A stretch of 64,000 nucleotides of DNA from Cyrtodaria siliqua. Its lineage: Eukaryota; Mollusca; Bivalvia; Adapedonta; Hiatellidae. The notes beneath the pieces were generated by a model. It saw nothing but the letters and a program-made list of their open reading frames with translations. It was not told the DNA's origin and ran no database searches. The stretch covers positions 62,001 to 126,000 of the forward strand of contig JAWPHD010004360.1 of the NCBI GenBank assembly GCA_037043455.1, read 5' to 3'. The stretch's first letter is position 1, and each line of letters starts with the position of its first letter. This document shows, piece after piece, positions 1 through 10,139 of the stretch. Position numbers and translations under genes: made by a program.

Positions 1-159
1 AGCGCCGACAAGAAATTTAAAGAAAAAAGTGAAGGGGCCGTCACAAATCAACGAACCGGAAAAAACACGTAATTTTCACAACTAGACAACTTGACATCAT
101 ACCAATGTTTCGTCAAATCCACATGGCGTTTAAAAAAACACAAAAAAACAACATTTTTT

Positions 160-515
160 AACTGCTGGCGTCGATTTTAGGGAAATCCTCACGAGGTGTC
201 GTTCTTTTCACGAACGAGCGTATGTAAGTGAGTGAAAAAACAAAACACGTCTACCATGGAGAGAAGGATTTCCTATAATCGAAGCCAGCAGTTAAATAAT
301 CTATGTATTACCTTATGTATGATTTCAATCGAAATTATTCGCTTTATTGAATGTTATCGGCGAATGACGTCGACGTCAACAAAACTTTATTGACATCACA
401 ACTCAACGTCACAGTTAGTTATTTTTGTGTTCAGAGTTAGTTATTAATATTTAGCGATTATGAATATTCTATCACTGCGAAATCCTGATCTTTCACCCAC
501 AGTAATGAATAAAAA
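160..515 (+). mobile_element. MITE-like repeat, copy 1 of 2
   Basis: The first 135 bases form an imperfect hairpin: the left arm starting AACTGCTGGC at 160 pairs with GCCAGCAGTT ending at 293. The roughly 220 bases after it (ending near CTTTCACCCACAG) match the reverse complement of 57958-58190, so hairpin plus flank form one dispersed unit of about 355 bp, present on opposite strands at the two ends of this window. No coding capacity. Exact ends and target duplication are not resolved. Confidence 0.7.
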
Positions 516-680
516 TAATAAAAAATAAAAAAATAATAAAGTTAAAAAATAAAATTAATAAAAAATAAAAAAAACAACACAAAAAACATAACAAAAAAAC
601 AATTTTTAAAAAATTAAAAAAGAAAAGAAAAATATATTAAAAACAACAACATTAAAACCATAATAATTATAATAAGAAAA
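505..680. repeat. A/T-rich low-complexity tract
   Basis: Almost pure A and T (AATAAAAAATAAAA-type sequence), directly abutting the end of the MITE-like unit. Confidence 0.85.
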
Positions 681-689
681 CACCTGTGT

Positions 690-970
690 AAGTTTGATTA
701 AGATTGCTAAAGAAATGTGGTCTATATCATGTAAACGAGATCAAAAACTCCATTTTTTGCTAATTCAGGGACCATAACTCTGGCGTTACTGGTCCGAACT
801 GGCCCATTATCGAACTCGTCCGAGAACTTATGGTCTTATACAATCATTGCAAGTTTGATTAAGATTGCTCAAGAAATGTGGCCTTTATCGTGTAAACAAG
901 CTAAAAGTTGACGACGGTCGACAGACGCTGGACGCCGGACTAAGAGTGGTATAGCTCACCAATGAGCTAA
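690..970 (+). repeat. Two diverged direct repeats, element tail
   Basis: The phrase AAGTTTGATTAAGATTGCT recurs at about 690 and 850, followed each time by AAGAAATGTGG. The block ends in GACGCTGGACGCCGGAC and a short GAGCTAAAA tail. This resembles the ends of non-autonomous Helentron/pearl-type elements seen elsewhere in the window (29490, 35380). Confidence 0.5.
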
Positions 971-974
971 AAAA

Positions 975-1746
975 ATCATGTCTCAGCCATTACTTGTAAA
1001 GTACTGAATGGAGTTGCGTCAAACTTCACACAAATGTTCATCACATTGAGAAGGTGTGTCGCGTGTGAGAATCATGTCAGTGCCTCAAAGGTCAAAGTCA
1101 CACATGGAGGTCAAAGGTAAACAAACCGTAAAAAATGCATGTCTAAGCCATTACTTGGAAACTACTGAAGGGAACTGCGTCAAACGTTCACACAAATGTT
1201 CATCGCGTTGAGAAGGTGTGTCGCGCGCAAGAAGCATGTCAATGTCTCAAAGGTCAAGGTCACAGTTGGAGTTCAAATGCCATTAATCCAAAACTACTGC
1301 ATGGAATTAATCAAACTTCATCACAATGAGAAAGTGTGTCTTGTGCAAGAACCATGTCAGTGCTTCAAAGGTCAAGGCACAATTAGGCAGATGGTTTGCA
1401 GTGGGGGGCATCCGTGTCCCATGGACATACTTCTTGTTTACAGTATTTTCTATATGAACATTTGTGTTAAGTTTGACGCAACTCCCTTCAGTACTTTCCA
1501 AGTAATGGCTAAGACATGAATTTGTTCAAGATTTTTTTTTACATTTAACCTTGGCCTTTGAGATACGGTCATTATTCTTGAGCGCGACACACCTTTTCGT
1601 AGTGATTAACATTTGTGTGAAGATTGACGAAATTCCCTTCAGTAGTTTTCCGAGGAATGGCCGAGACACAATTTCGGACAGACGGACGCACGGACGGACG
1701 GACGGACAATGCGATTACTATATGCCTCCCACTATGTGGGGGCATA
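975..1746. mobile_element. Pearl/Helentron-like non-autonomous repeat with inverted units
   Basis: Units of about 165 bp (CATTACTT..., then GTCAAACTTCACACAAATGTTCA, then AGAAGGTGTGTCGCG) occur head to tail at about 980 and 1150. The same unit is present inverted at about 1455-1520 and 1600-1670. A (GGAC)n tract at 1690-1707 and a terminal hairpin (ATGCCTCCC/GGGGGCAT, 1722-1745) close the element. Short ORFs inside are by-products of the repeat. Confidence 0.6.
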
Positions 1747-2214
1747 AACAAATAATAACTTCGGGGTCCCCTACCGTGTACATGCAGAAATATATCAATA
1801 ATTACCTAAGCTACAATGCAAAACAATAAGGTACTAATAATTACATTGTCTTAATGTTCGGCCATGTATTATGTATGCAATGGTGAGAAAACTACAAAAG
1901 TTTAATGCAATAAAATATCTGTATTAATCGCAACAATAATACACCGAAATTTAAGGATAAAAATGACCCTTTGCGAGGGCCGATATCCTTGTCTGTCTAT
2001 AGATTGTCTGTGTCTAATATTATGCGTGTAATGAGAGACGTTTCCTAATATTGCAAACAACACAAAATATAAAATGTATTTTTGTTTAAAACACGGCATT
2101 GGTGGATGGATGGATGGAGGGACGGACATCCGGGGGGAGGGTGACGGAGTGCGGACGGACAAACAAGGACAGACGCTAGGCATATATTTAGCGGGTTCTC
2201 GAACAATGAAAATC
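1747..2214. other. Unassigned intergenic sequence
   Basis: No convincing gene. A short GGATGGATGGATGGAGGGACGG tetranucleotide-like stretch lies at about 2102-2125; nothing else stands out. Confidence 0.5.
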
Positions 2215-2224
2215 ATTCATCAGC

Positions 2225-3126
2225 ATGGAGTTGTGTAACGCATGTCGAATCGCGTTTAGTAGAAAGGACAACTTAGCCAAACACGTTAAACTGTTCCATA
2301 GCGATAACTCGTCTTCGCTGGAAGAACGTGAAGAAACGGCCTTTCGTTTTATTTATCCGTTCACTATGCAGGTAGTAGGTCCAACTATGTCCAAAAAACA
2401 ATTTGTAAAACGCGTTTTACTCGATGCCGAAACAACAATCCGGCCACCGCCTTCGAGAATCTTGTTTATGTATCAAAGATGGCAGCCTCTTTTTCCGAAT
2501 TAATGGTACAAATGCCGGACTTACAGTCTGTCCAAGGCATACCGGACGATATTGGTTCTCTAATTGACTGAAAATTCCGCACTTTCGTAATCATAGACGA
2601 CCTGATTAATGACGCTACTCGCAATAATGACATTTGCGAGTTGTTCTAAGAAGGATGGCATCATCTCGATCTCAGCGTTATATGTTTACTTCAAATTTAT
2701 TCTACCAAGGTAGAGTACAAAGAACGAGTTTAAATATCCAATACATCGTGATATTTAAATTTCCCAGAGATCAGTCCCAAATCATCGCTTAAGCAAAACA
2801 GAGTGTACCCGGGAGATACGACTCCTTTTATGACATTTTATAAAAATGCAGTTAGTAAACCTTTTAACTACGTAGTTCTGGATTTGAAGCAAACCACCAC
2901 GGATAGTGAAAGGTTAAAGACAGGTCTTTTTGACAATTCTTCGATGAATGGGATAGTTCGGAATAGGGATGAAACCTTCGACAGTGATGGGATAAAAGGG
3001 TATAGCGTATTTGGTAATGATCATCATCCTATGGAAGAAGAAACATATGTCGAAATGTCGAAGAAGGGTGATACTTCTGGGTTTGATTCTTTCGTTCAAG
3101 ATGTACTGGATGACACTCGCGCGTAA
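2225..3126 (+). pseudogene. Virus-like A32-type P-loop ATPase with N-terminal C2H2 finger (decayed)
   Basis: The reading starts with a C2H2 zinc finger (residues 4-25, CNAC...H...H) and runs into a HPFTM-type lead and the segment VVGPTMSKKQFVKR, which sits where a Walker A loop is expected but lacks the GKT/GKS core. A conserved RWQPLF follows. The frame breaks at 2503; another frame carries a Walker-B-like stretch FVIIDDLI (about 2586-2609). In-frame stops interrupt the middle, and the C-terminal part resumes at 2803 with YPGDTTPFM and VVLDLKQTTTDSERL. The order (finger, P-loop, RWQPL, IIDDL, MYPG..., DLK.TT) is that of an A32-like packaging-ATPase family I recognise from multi-copy virus-like loci of invertebrates. 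At least two frameshifts and several stops make it non-functional. It is clearly a different family member from the ATPase at 45104. The virus-like origin is inference. Confidence 0.65.
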
Positions 3127-3738
3127 TTTCTGGAGAAAGAAAGAAGAAGAAAAATCTCATTAAATAAAATAAAATAAAGGAAGATGAGGACAAAGCGGAA
3201 GTCTTTGAAATAATGTTTCCCAAAATGCGCCCCCTTTTGCTTAAGAAATATATGACGTTTCTTCAGGTTGGAGGGAGAACTAATGTGACCGAAGTTCGCA
3301 ATACCTTAGATGTTGCAGGCTAAGAAATGCCTATTTAATCCGCATTGCGATGACATACGCTTCCAATCCGACAGTGGCGAAAATACTTCATGACGGGAAA
3401 CTTTCAGGCGAATAGTCCAGTTGCTAGATAAGGTTCGCTAAGACATTTTACGCGATAATTTCTTCCGCCGATAGCGTAGAATATCACCTCTATCAGTATT
3501 GATTAACATTCACACTAGCGTTCGTTTAGTGCAGTGTGGCGGCTGTAAAAAGTCTCCTCGTGCTACGTATCAGTAGTGTTATTTTTACTGGTCCTTTGGG
3601 ACCAGCGAGCCCAATTTAGGTGCTTTGAAGTAGAATACCGCTTAAGCCGGTGCTAGGGTCGTGGGAGGTGTTGCTTCTTTCATTACTTCTCATGAACAGA
3701 CTCAATAAAACCGAGTCTGCTGCTTTATTCTCTTAATT
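3127..3738 (+). other. Probable remainder of the decayed virus-like locus
   Basis: Three short frames show protein-like composition: around 3205-3320 a stretch reading VFEIMFPKMRPLLLKK, then only fragments. No intact ORF. The block between the ATPase remnant and the ORF at 3739 probably held one or two small genes of the same locus, but I cannot identify them. AATAAAACCGAGTCTGC at 3704-3720 resembles a polyadenylation-type signal. Confidence 0.3.
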
Positions 3739-4005
3739 GTGTTTGTTGCTCCCAAGGGATCACCTTTATCAGTGTTTATTGACAACGAGAAGAATAAATT
3801 TGTCGTAAAATTGAATAACGTTTTAGACGGGGAGTGGGAAGTAACCTTGAATAATCTGTCTTTAGCCGCCACCGGATCTGGCTATTTGGAGATAAAAGGC
3901 GAGTTTTGCGATCGGACTAGGATCGTCGAGAGGTTATCGCCCCTTTTAAAGACCGTTTTACTCGAGGAAAATAGTCGTCAATTGAATTATTCTTCGATTC
4001 ACTAA
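3739..4005 (+). CDS. Short ORF resembling N-terminus of a virus-like structural protein
   Basis: 88 residues. The pattern is FVAPKGSPLSVF, a Lys/Asn-rich linker, then LDGEWEVTLNNLSL at residues 30-43. It is similar in layout to the N-terminal strand pair (short beta strand, then GxWEVxL) of putative minor-capsid or penton-like proteins that neighbour the A32-like ATPase family in invertebrate genomes. I base this on pattern memory, not an alignment. It is much shorter than such proteins usually are, so it is likely a truncated remnant. It lies 0.6 kb downstream of the ATPase pseudogene on the same strand. Confidence 0.35.
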   Translation: MFVAPKGSPLSVFIDNEKNKFVVKLNNVLDGEWEVTLNNLSLAATGSGYLEIKGEFCDRTRIVERLSPLLKTVLLEENSRQLNYSSIH

Positions 4006-4054
4006 TACTTCAAAGTAAATCTGACAGGATTCGCGTCTATATAAAGCATCAAAC

Positions 4055-4282
4055 TTGATAAATCCAACAAATCCAACAATTCTACAGTGTAATAGTATCA
4101 TCTATCATCGCTACACACAAACTATGCCTGGAAATAGAGCGACAAGGCGAGGGCCGACAGCGGCAAGGGCGCCCGGTATAAACCGGAGAAGGGATTCGGC
4201 TTCACAGCTGGGCGGATCCGCGAACACACACGCCCAAGCTGAATGGAAACAGGACCAGTCAAAAGGCTCTCACGTTGGGTAG
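4055..4282 (+). CDS. Basic ORF of unknown function
   Basis: 75 residues; from the internal Met at 4124 it is Arg/Ala/Gly-rich (RRGPTAARAPGINRRRDSAS). No family recognised. It precedes a dispersed repeat (4300) and a gag-like fragment (4543), so it might be the N-terminus of that gag-like gene separated by the repeat; this is a guess. Confidence 0.2.
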   Translation: MINPTNPTILQCNSIIYHRYTQTMPGNRATRRGPTAARAPGINRRRDSASQLGGSANTHAQAEWKQDQSKGSHVG

Positions 4283-4299
4283 TTGCGAGTCAGCAGGAT

Positions 4300-4450
4300 T
4301 ATTGTCAACCCTTTCGTGTTTGTGATGTCGTTTACTTTTATTATAACTTTTGCCTTCTTGTTTGTCTGTTTCTATGTTTGTTTCTATGTTTTGTGGTTGA
4401 CTGTCCTCCTTGAATGCTACTTTCCCTGTCCGATCATTTTATATTTATTT
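4300..4450 (+). repeat. 150-bp dispersed repeat, copy 1
   Basis: Starts ATTGTCAACCC and ends GTCCGATCATTTTATATTT. It matches 13925-14074 nearly throughout. The flanks of the two copies differ, which defines the unit. Its T-rich sequence yields a hydrophobic-looking ORF that is not a gene. Confidence 0.75.
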
Positions 4451-4542
4451 TTGGTGGACGATTCGGGTAGCGGCCGATAAAGTAATACTAGTGACGGGTC
4501 GGTAGGGGACGATTATTTTCACAAGGGTTTCAACGACTGGTT

Positions 4543-5115
4543 TTGGGCTCGACAAAACACCGGAAATGCAGAGTAGCATGTTTAATCTGGTTGGCAAACA
4601 CGTGTCTTAAAGTTGAAGAAAAGATTTGGGAAGGAGAGTTTGTTGATTTCCCAATGCTACTAAAACCGGCTCTGGAACTTAGACTAGTACACACAGGGAT
4701 TCCGGGGAAATCAAATAAAAAATGGAAAGATCTACGTTCAAAATTAAAATCAGATGCCCCCATTACAAATCGAAAACTGGACATTGGCATTCATGATCTA
4801 CATGAGGTCTTGTAAGAAAAACACCGGAACCGTGGCCAAGAATTGTTAAAATACATGGGGGACATAAGATTAGCAGCGAGTCGGTCAACAACATTTAGTG
4901 TTTTTTCGAGTCATTTTCCATTGAAGTTGCCTGTTGAGAGCCCCTACCAACCAAAGTATCAGAGTGGACTGAAAGTACCAATGCCTAATAGCACATTTAA
5001 ACAAGCCTCAAGGGCAAATTCGACTTACTGCAAATGCTTTAACAATGGATTGGAATGCCCATTCGTCTCGCATTGCAAGTTCAACCATGCCTGTAAAGAA
5101 TTGTGGAGGGAATAA
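4543..5115 (+). pseudogene. Gag-like fragment of a DIRS/tyrosine-recombinase-type retroelement
   Basis: Two reading segments in different frames (4543-4815, 4843-5115). The first contains KIWEGEFVDFPMLL; the second begins LLKYMGDIRLAASRS and ends in a Cys/His cluster (YCKCFNNGLECPFVSHCKFNHAC) with CCCH zinc-finger spacing. A helical domain, then ...LLKY..IR.AA..., then CCCH is the layout I associate with the putative gag of DIRS-like retroelements and related tyrosine-recombinase-linked proteins. It stops right after the finger, and a stop plus frameshift splits it. No recombinase or RNase H is seen downstream. Assignment to DIRS is inference. Confidence 0.45.
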
Positions 5116-5195
5116 TATGTCGTGTTTCCACATCTCTTCTGAGTAGGATCAGATATGTAGTGAGTATTTTGTGGAGGTGAACATCTATGGTAGAC

Positions 5196-5560
5196 GGGGA
5201 GGCTAATATGTTATTTGGGGGTTGCCACATGGCCTTTTCTCCTGACCTGACATGCTACCAAGCTGCAGGGTGAAGGTTACCAGGGTTAATAATAATATGT
5301 GTGCTGTGTTTATTGTGGGGTTTACATCTGGATAACGTTGAAATCCCCTCCACCTTTATGTATAGAGGGGAGGTCCATTTTAGGGCACTGGTTTCTGTGG
5401 AGGAAAGGGTAATACAGGTGGTCCAATTCGGTAGTCTGGTAACTTGACACTATGTTAATTGCCAGTATGAGAATGTCTCAGGCAATCGGTTGTGTCCCCG
5501 GGCTTCAACAAAAGTTGTAGTTTAAAGTACATAAACTCTAGCCAAACGAAATGCCACTAC
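5196..5560 (+). repeat. Direct repeat, copy 1
   Basis: Shares long runs with 6198-6578: TTTGGGGGTTGCC, CTTTTCTCCTGACCTG, GTTTATTGTGGGGTTTACATC, AAAGGGTAATACAGGTGGTCC, ATGCCACTA. It lacks two short internal segments present in copy 2. Confidence 0.85.
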
Positions 5561-6197
5561 AGTATTGTAAGTTACCATATGCTTATGGTGCATTGTTTAT
5601 GGTGTAAAATAAAACTGTTATTTAAAGGAAATTGGTTGTTATTACGGGTGTTTCATTCCTCATTTAAGAATGCATATTCAGAGGTGATCACGCTTTGTTC
5701 TTCTGTGGTCAATCATACACAAAGTTGTATATTATTTAATAATGATTATCTGAATCGATCTCCCATGTGAAGTTTAAGTTAGAAGGTGAGCCCTCTTTTG
5801 GTGATTGTAAAACCTATTAGGAAGCAAAAAGACGAAAATTTATTTATAAGTTTACCCATCCACCCATCTTCATATTTATTGAGAATCAATTCCTGCTGCC
5901 AATGTCCTTGCTATAACAGAAACGGACTTGCATACCTTTCAAACTGTATCAACATTTGGGCAGGACACATGTTTTTGGTCATAGCGATTAAACAAACAAT
6001 CTTCAAACCCTTTTAATATAGGGTGCAAAATAGACTACTAGTATACATTCCACCCAGATATACAGGAACATTCGTCTAAAGTTTGGTTTATACATGCAGA
6101 TCTATAAAGTGCACGTGTCAGACTTTGAATTTATTTCGAGGGGATTGTAGTAATTCTAGAGTTTTCGACACAGAGTTCTTTCGTAGGGGGTGCAGTG
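5561..6197. other. Spacer between the two direct repeats
   Basis: No recognisable coding sequence; ordinary AT-rich DNA with a few short ORFs. If the flanking copies are a retroelement's direct repeats, this is internal sequence. Confidence 0.4.
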
Positions 6198-6578
6198 CGG
6201 GGAGACTGACATGGTATTTGGGGGTTGCCGTCTGGCCTTTTCTCCTGACCTGGCATGCTACCAAGCGGCAGGGTGAAGGTTAGCAAGGTTAATAATAATT
6301 TGTATGGTGTGTGTTTATTGTGGGGTTTACATCTGGGTATATAGGTGAGACCCATTTCAGCCAACTGTTGGGCACTGGTTTCTGTGGGGGAAAGGGTAAT
6401 ACAGGTGGTCCCAAATTGCTGTCCACGGTTATCTGGTAAGTATCGGGGCACTATGTTAACATAGGTCGCTGGATTGCCAGTATGAGTATGTCTCAGACGA
6501 TCGGTTGTTTCCCCGGGCCTCAACAAAAAGTGTAATTTTATAATACATAAACTCTGTACCCAAACTAAATGCCACTAT
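6198..6578 (+). repeat. Direct repeat, copy 2
   Basis: Second, slightly longer copy of the 5196-5560 repeat, about 1 kb downstream in the same orientation. The RT fragment starts immediately after it, so the repeat may be the non-coding end of that retroelement family. Confidence 0.85.
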
Positions 6579-6579
6579 C

Positions 6580-7150
6580 CTAAGAAATTTCAATTCAACA
6601 AAGCTAACATTTCTGATACTGTCACATCCTTTCTTGATTTACATCTCTTTATTGAAAATGGCGAAATAATTAGTAAAATCTATGACAAGAGAGATGATTT
6701 TAATTTTCATATTGTTAATTATCCCCATTTAGATGGGGATGTTCCCCGAGCTACTTCCTATGGGGTCTATATTTCTCAACTTATTCGTTTCTCTAGAGCT
6801 TATAGTCGTATTGAGGACTTAAATATTTGTATAACTAAAAAGCTACTCCAGCAGGGCTGCCGTTACCATAAACTTCGAAAAACTTTTGCAAAATTTTATT
6901 ATCTTTACCCTGATCTACTTTTAAAATATAGAAGTAATATAAGAAGTCTTCTGCGACAAGGACTATCACAATCTGACTTCTATGGTGATGTGATTTACAC
7001 ACTTCGTAAGATCCTTGGCCATAATCACTTTTAACAATCTTTGTCAACAGTTTATCAAAATAGGTTATGATCCTATCATTTTGCACTCCACTTAGTGGTT
7101 GACCCATTTACAGAACCAAATACTTTCCTCTTGGATTGTGCGATGACCGG
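6580..7150 (+). pseudogene. Reverse-transcriptase-type C-terminal fragment
   Basis: An open frame without a usable start runs from the end of the direct repeat to the stop at 7032. It contains FLDLHLFIENGEI, IYDKRDDFNFHIVNYPHLDG, VPRATSYGVYISQLIRFSRA and later KLRKTFAKFYY. This FLDL...KIYDKRDDFNF..VN.P.LDG...YGVYISQ.IR pattern is the region following the catalytic Asp box of a retroelement RT family very common in molluscs and cnidarians. The class (Penelope-like or other) is uncertain. After 7032 homologous-looking sequence seems to continue in another frame (VVDPFTEPNTFL) to about 7150. No catalytic box is present, so the copy is 5'-truncated and dead. Confidence 0.6.
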
Positions 7151-7734
7151 ACAGATGGTGGACCCTATGATGACTTCTACCTAAATCCTTATAGGACGGT
7201 AGCGTTTGATGTTTGTCTTTAACCTTGTCTTATCGTAACTTTAACAGTTTGTTCTCCTGTTGCTCTGATTTCTGCCAAGTCACTGATTACTTACTTTGTG
7301 GCTTTCTAGGCTATTTTTTATATTATATATACATGTCCATGTATGTTTTTATAATATATATATAATATGTATTAATCCAGCGTTAAGGAGACCAATCATA
7401 AAAATCATAAAAATATGCTTCTCGTATAAAACCAGCATGAAGGAGACATATAATGATATAACCATATGCGTAAGGACGGGGTGAATTGGTGGGGGCTACA
7501 TTTATGTTAAACCGTACATTTAACATGAAAGGAATAGCCTGTATCTGTATGGGAGGGGGTAATTTTTATTAACACTCTTACATGATAGGTATGGCCACTA
7601 TCTGTATGGGTGTGACAATTTGTAGCCCGCTGTCCCTATGTTATGCACATATGTAGGTGGATACTTACATCACAGATATATAGAATGCATGGAACGACTT
7701 CTGATATGGTAAATATTAGTCTTAAGCCAAACAG
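7151..7734. other. Unassigned intergenic sequence
   Basis: Nothing coding recognised. A TATATA-rich patch lies at about 7313-7370. Confidence 0.5.
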
Positions 7735-9065
7735 AAATACAGCATTTAATATATAATAGAGGAGCTTAAAACTAAGCAAAAACTAAAATAAAACATGTCC
7801 GTGTAAACGTATTTGGTTTAAGCTATAATTAAGAAAATAGTGCTATTTTTAAGCATTTGGATGGCGGACATTTTGAAATGTAATAAAAAAGGCAGCAGTG
7901 AGTGGTGTCGATGACATTTATTATGTTATAGAGGAGTTTTTCTGTTTAAATGGTCATTGGGTTAAGCCATAATTAATAATATAATATACGTTTAAGAATT
8001 TGGATGGTGGCCATTTTACAATATGCTAAAACAGTGAACATGGGTGAGGGTGAGTGTGACATTTGATATATTATAGAGGAGCTTAAAGCCATCTGTAAAA
8101 TATAGTTTTATGTTGATTTTAAATATATAAGCATTATGTTATTTTTTTCTGTCTTGTTCAGTTTTTATGCAGATACAGTATTGGTTGTATCTATATTACA
8201 CAGAAGAGCATGGTAAATAATGACCACATACTGTGATAATTGCCCATTAATCTGCAACACTAGCATGCATTAATATCACTCGAATTTGGGGGTTAAAATC
8301 TAAATAAAAATAAAAAAGAAGCCATAATTAAGAATATATTTCTATCTTTGATCTTTAAGCATTTGGATGGCGGCCATTTTGCAATGTGTTAAATATAGTT
8401 AACATGGGGCGGGGGCATTTAATATATTATCGCGGAGCTTAAATCTAAGCCAGAAATAAAATAAAACATTTCTGTGTTAATGTTCTTTGGTTTTAGCCAT
8501 AATATAGGTTATTGAATTTGTATGGCTAAATATTACTTGGAACGAGTTGACACTATAGAAAGGATTCCGTTATTTTATTTGAAAGCAGTTCCTTATTTCT
8601 ATTTCGCGGCTCTTAGCAAGCACGAGAAAAAGTTCCCGTGCAATATCAATGTGTGCAATATCGTAGAATATTGCACACCTAGCTCAATGCAAACTAAACG
8701 GGACAATATGAAAGTATACAATAATTAAGAATATATTGCGGTCTCTTAGAATTTGGATGGCGGTCATTTTTTTAAAATGTGCTAAAAATATAACAGAATG
8801 ACCTGTGACCTTGGGGACTCCCTTCCATTTTCAAGTCAGACTACACAGAAAGTTTGGTGCCTTTGTCCACTCTTTCTGTGTTAATGTTCTTTGGTTTCAG
8901 ACATAATTAAGAATATATTGCTGTCTCTTAGAATTTGGATGGCGGTCATTTTTTTAAAATGTGCTAAAATTAGTAACAGAATGACATGTCACCTTGGGTT
9001 CCTCCTTCCATTTTCAAGTCAGACTACAAACTATTAACACAGAAAGTGTGGTGCCTTTGTACACT
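7735..9065 (+). repeat. Diverged tandem repeat with ATGGCGGCCATTTT core
   Basis: Repeating phrases GAGGAGCTTAAA, GTTCTTTGGTTT, CATAATTAAGAATATATT and ATTTGGATGGCGG(T/C)CATTTT recur at about 7760-7880, 7930-8020, 8080, 8320-8380, 8430-8510, 8720-8770 and 8880-8960. The last two units (8720-9060) are the closest pair. Probably the core of an old non-autonomous element. Confidence 0.7.
8504..8720. mobile_element. 217-bp insertion in the tandem repeat, 5-bp target duplication
   Basis: The repeat phrase CATAATTAAGAATATATT is interrupted. ATAAT occurs at 8499-8503 and again at 8721-8725, flanking 217 bp not found in the neighbouring units. The insert carries a perfect hairpin (GTGTGCAATAT at 8651-8661, ATATTGCACAC at 8668-8678) and a 68-codon frame starting at 8522. 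No terminal inverted repeats. Unknown class. Confidence 0.55.
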
Positions 9066-9316
9066 CTGTTTACATCCGATCGTATTAATCCCTAGCTAAT
9101 TCGGTTACAAATTACATTTGATAGGTATATGCAAAAACAATATATGGTTCATGACAGTTTGCAAGTAATATACAAGCATGTAATCATTGAATAACACAGA
9201 ACAGTCATATTAAAGTAATTTTATATTTATGTACTCCAAGAAATAAGTAACATTAAGCGGCAGAGACTAGAAAGTTACAGAAATTAAAAAAAAATGGAAA
9301 GGACGGTAGCGAGACA

Positions 9317-9319
<3 letters not shown>

Positions 9320-9368
<49 letters not shown>

Positions 9369-9372
9369 GAGA
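9320..9372. repeat. (GA)n microsatellite
   Basis: About 26 GA repeats with a single GG interruption. Confidence 0.98.
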
Positions 9373-9595
9373 AACTGACTGTTCTATTTTCTATATTTAA
9401 ACGTAGAACTTACCACTTTGTTTTTAATGGTATTCCAATTTGTCTTTAGAACTGGCTATTATTCATCTCGATACGTTTAACGAAACTAAAGCCATAGAGG
9501 AGAAATATATTTTGTGATAATGACCTTGACCTTGATCGAATAATCTGATCGTTTCTAAGCGCCTTTCCTGCTTTTAATTTTGAATGAACACATAC

Positions 9596-9715
9596 CTTTC
9601 CGATACCTTTTTTCTGCAACCGTTTTCCGAACTCAATACCTATTCCCGGAATCTTGTTTACCTCATCATTCGCCATACAGCTGCCCACGAAACATTTGTA
9701 TTTGTTGGAATCTGT
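9596..9715 (-). CDS. Putative exon of a BAF (BANF1)-like protein
   Basis: Forty codons, open throughout, bounded by an acceptor (TTTTGTATTAG before 9715) and a donor (AAG|GTATGT after 9596), both on codon boundaries. The peptide has SNKYKCFVGSCM, then IPGIGIEFGKRLQKKGIGK. Barrier-to-autointegration factor begins with a short lead, FV, a Met, then a helix-hairpin-helix PxxxxGIGxxxGKxLxxxGxDK. Spacing of F-V, M, G-I-G, G-K-L and the final G-x-x-K fits without gaps, and as I recall it human BANF1 has an exon border near here. BAF is a small dimeric DNA-binding protein of nuclear lamina and chromatin. The start codon and the C-terminal exon are not recognisable nearby, so this could be an isolated duplicated exon or part of a gene with long introns. 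The helix-hairpin-helix match is clear; the orthology is inference. Confidence 0.5.
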
Positions 9716-10139
9716 CTAATACAAAAGTTCACACATTTCAAAATCTCACTTGATTTTAAGATTGATATGATTAAAAGCATATGAACGATTAGTCATTGTC
9801 ATTAATATTAAAATTAAAAGTGGGTGAAACTTTTGAATAAACAGAGAATTGTTTATCAAATAACTAATATACTTGATAACATTTCGTTAAGTTTCTGGTA
9901 CAACGTTAACTATTCAGATTGGATCATCAAATATAAATGTGAAACAACAAGATATTAATAAAGTATATTAAAGTATATATCAATTTGCATAATTTATTTG
10001 TTTTTTAAGGTTTTACGTACGAGTTAAACCGTTAATTTTCATTGATATGAATAGAAATGTTACGGGGAAACAGTTTTGCTATTTATTACCAAAAGGTCCG
10101 TAACCGTAACATTATTGTCTAAATTGTAAAGCTTAACAT
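9716..10139. other. Non-coding sequence upstream of the putative exon
   Basis: AT-rich, no gene or repeat recognised. Would be intron or 5' flank if the minus-strand exon is real. Confidence 0.4.

Noticed and set aside
3541..3760. LTR end (AATAAA then GAGTCTGCTGC... ending ATTGTG)
   Set aside because: No second copy, no TG...CA pair and no primer-binding site found in the window.
4283..4480. Highly hydrophobic 65-residue ORF resembling a membrane protein
   Set aside because: It is the T-rich 150-bp dispersed repeat, also found at 13925 inside a LINE.
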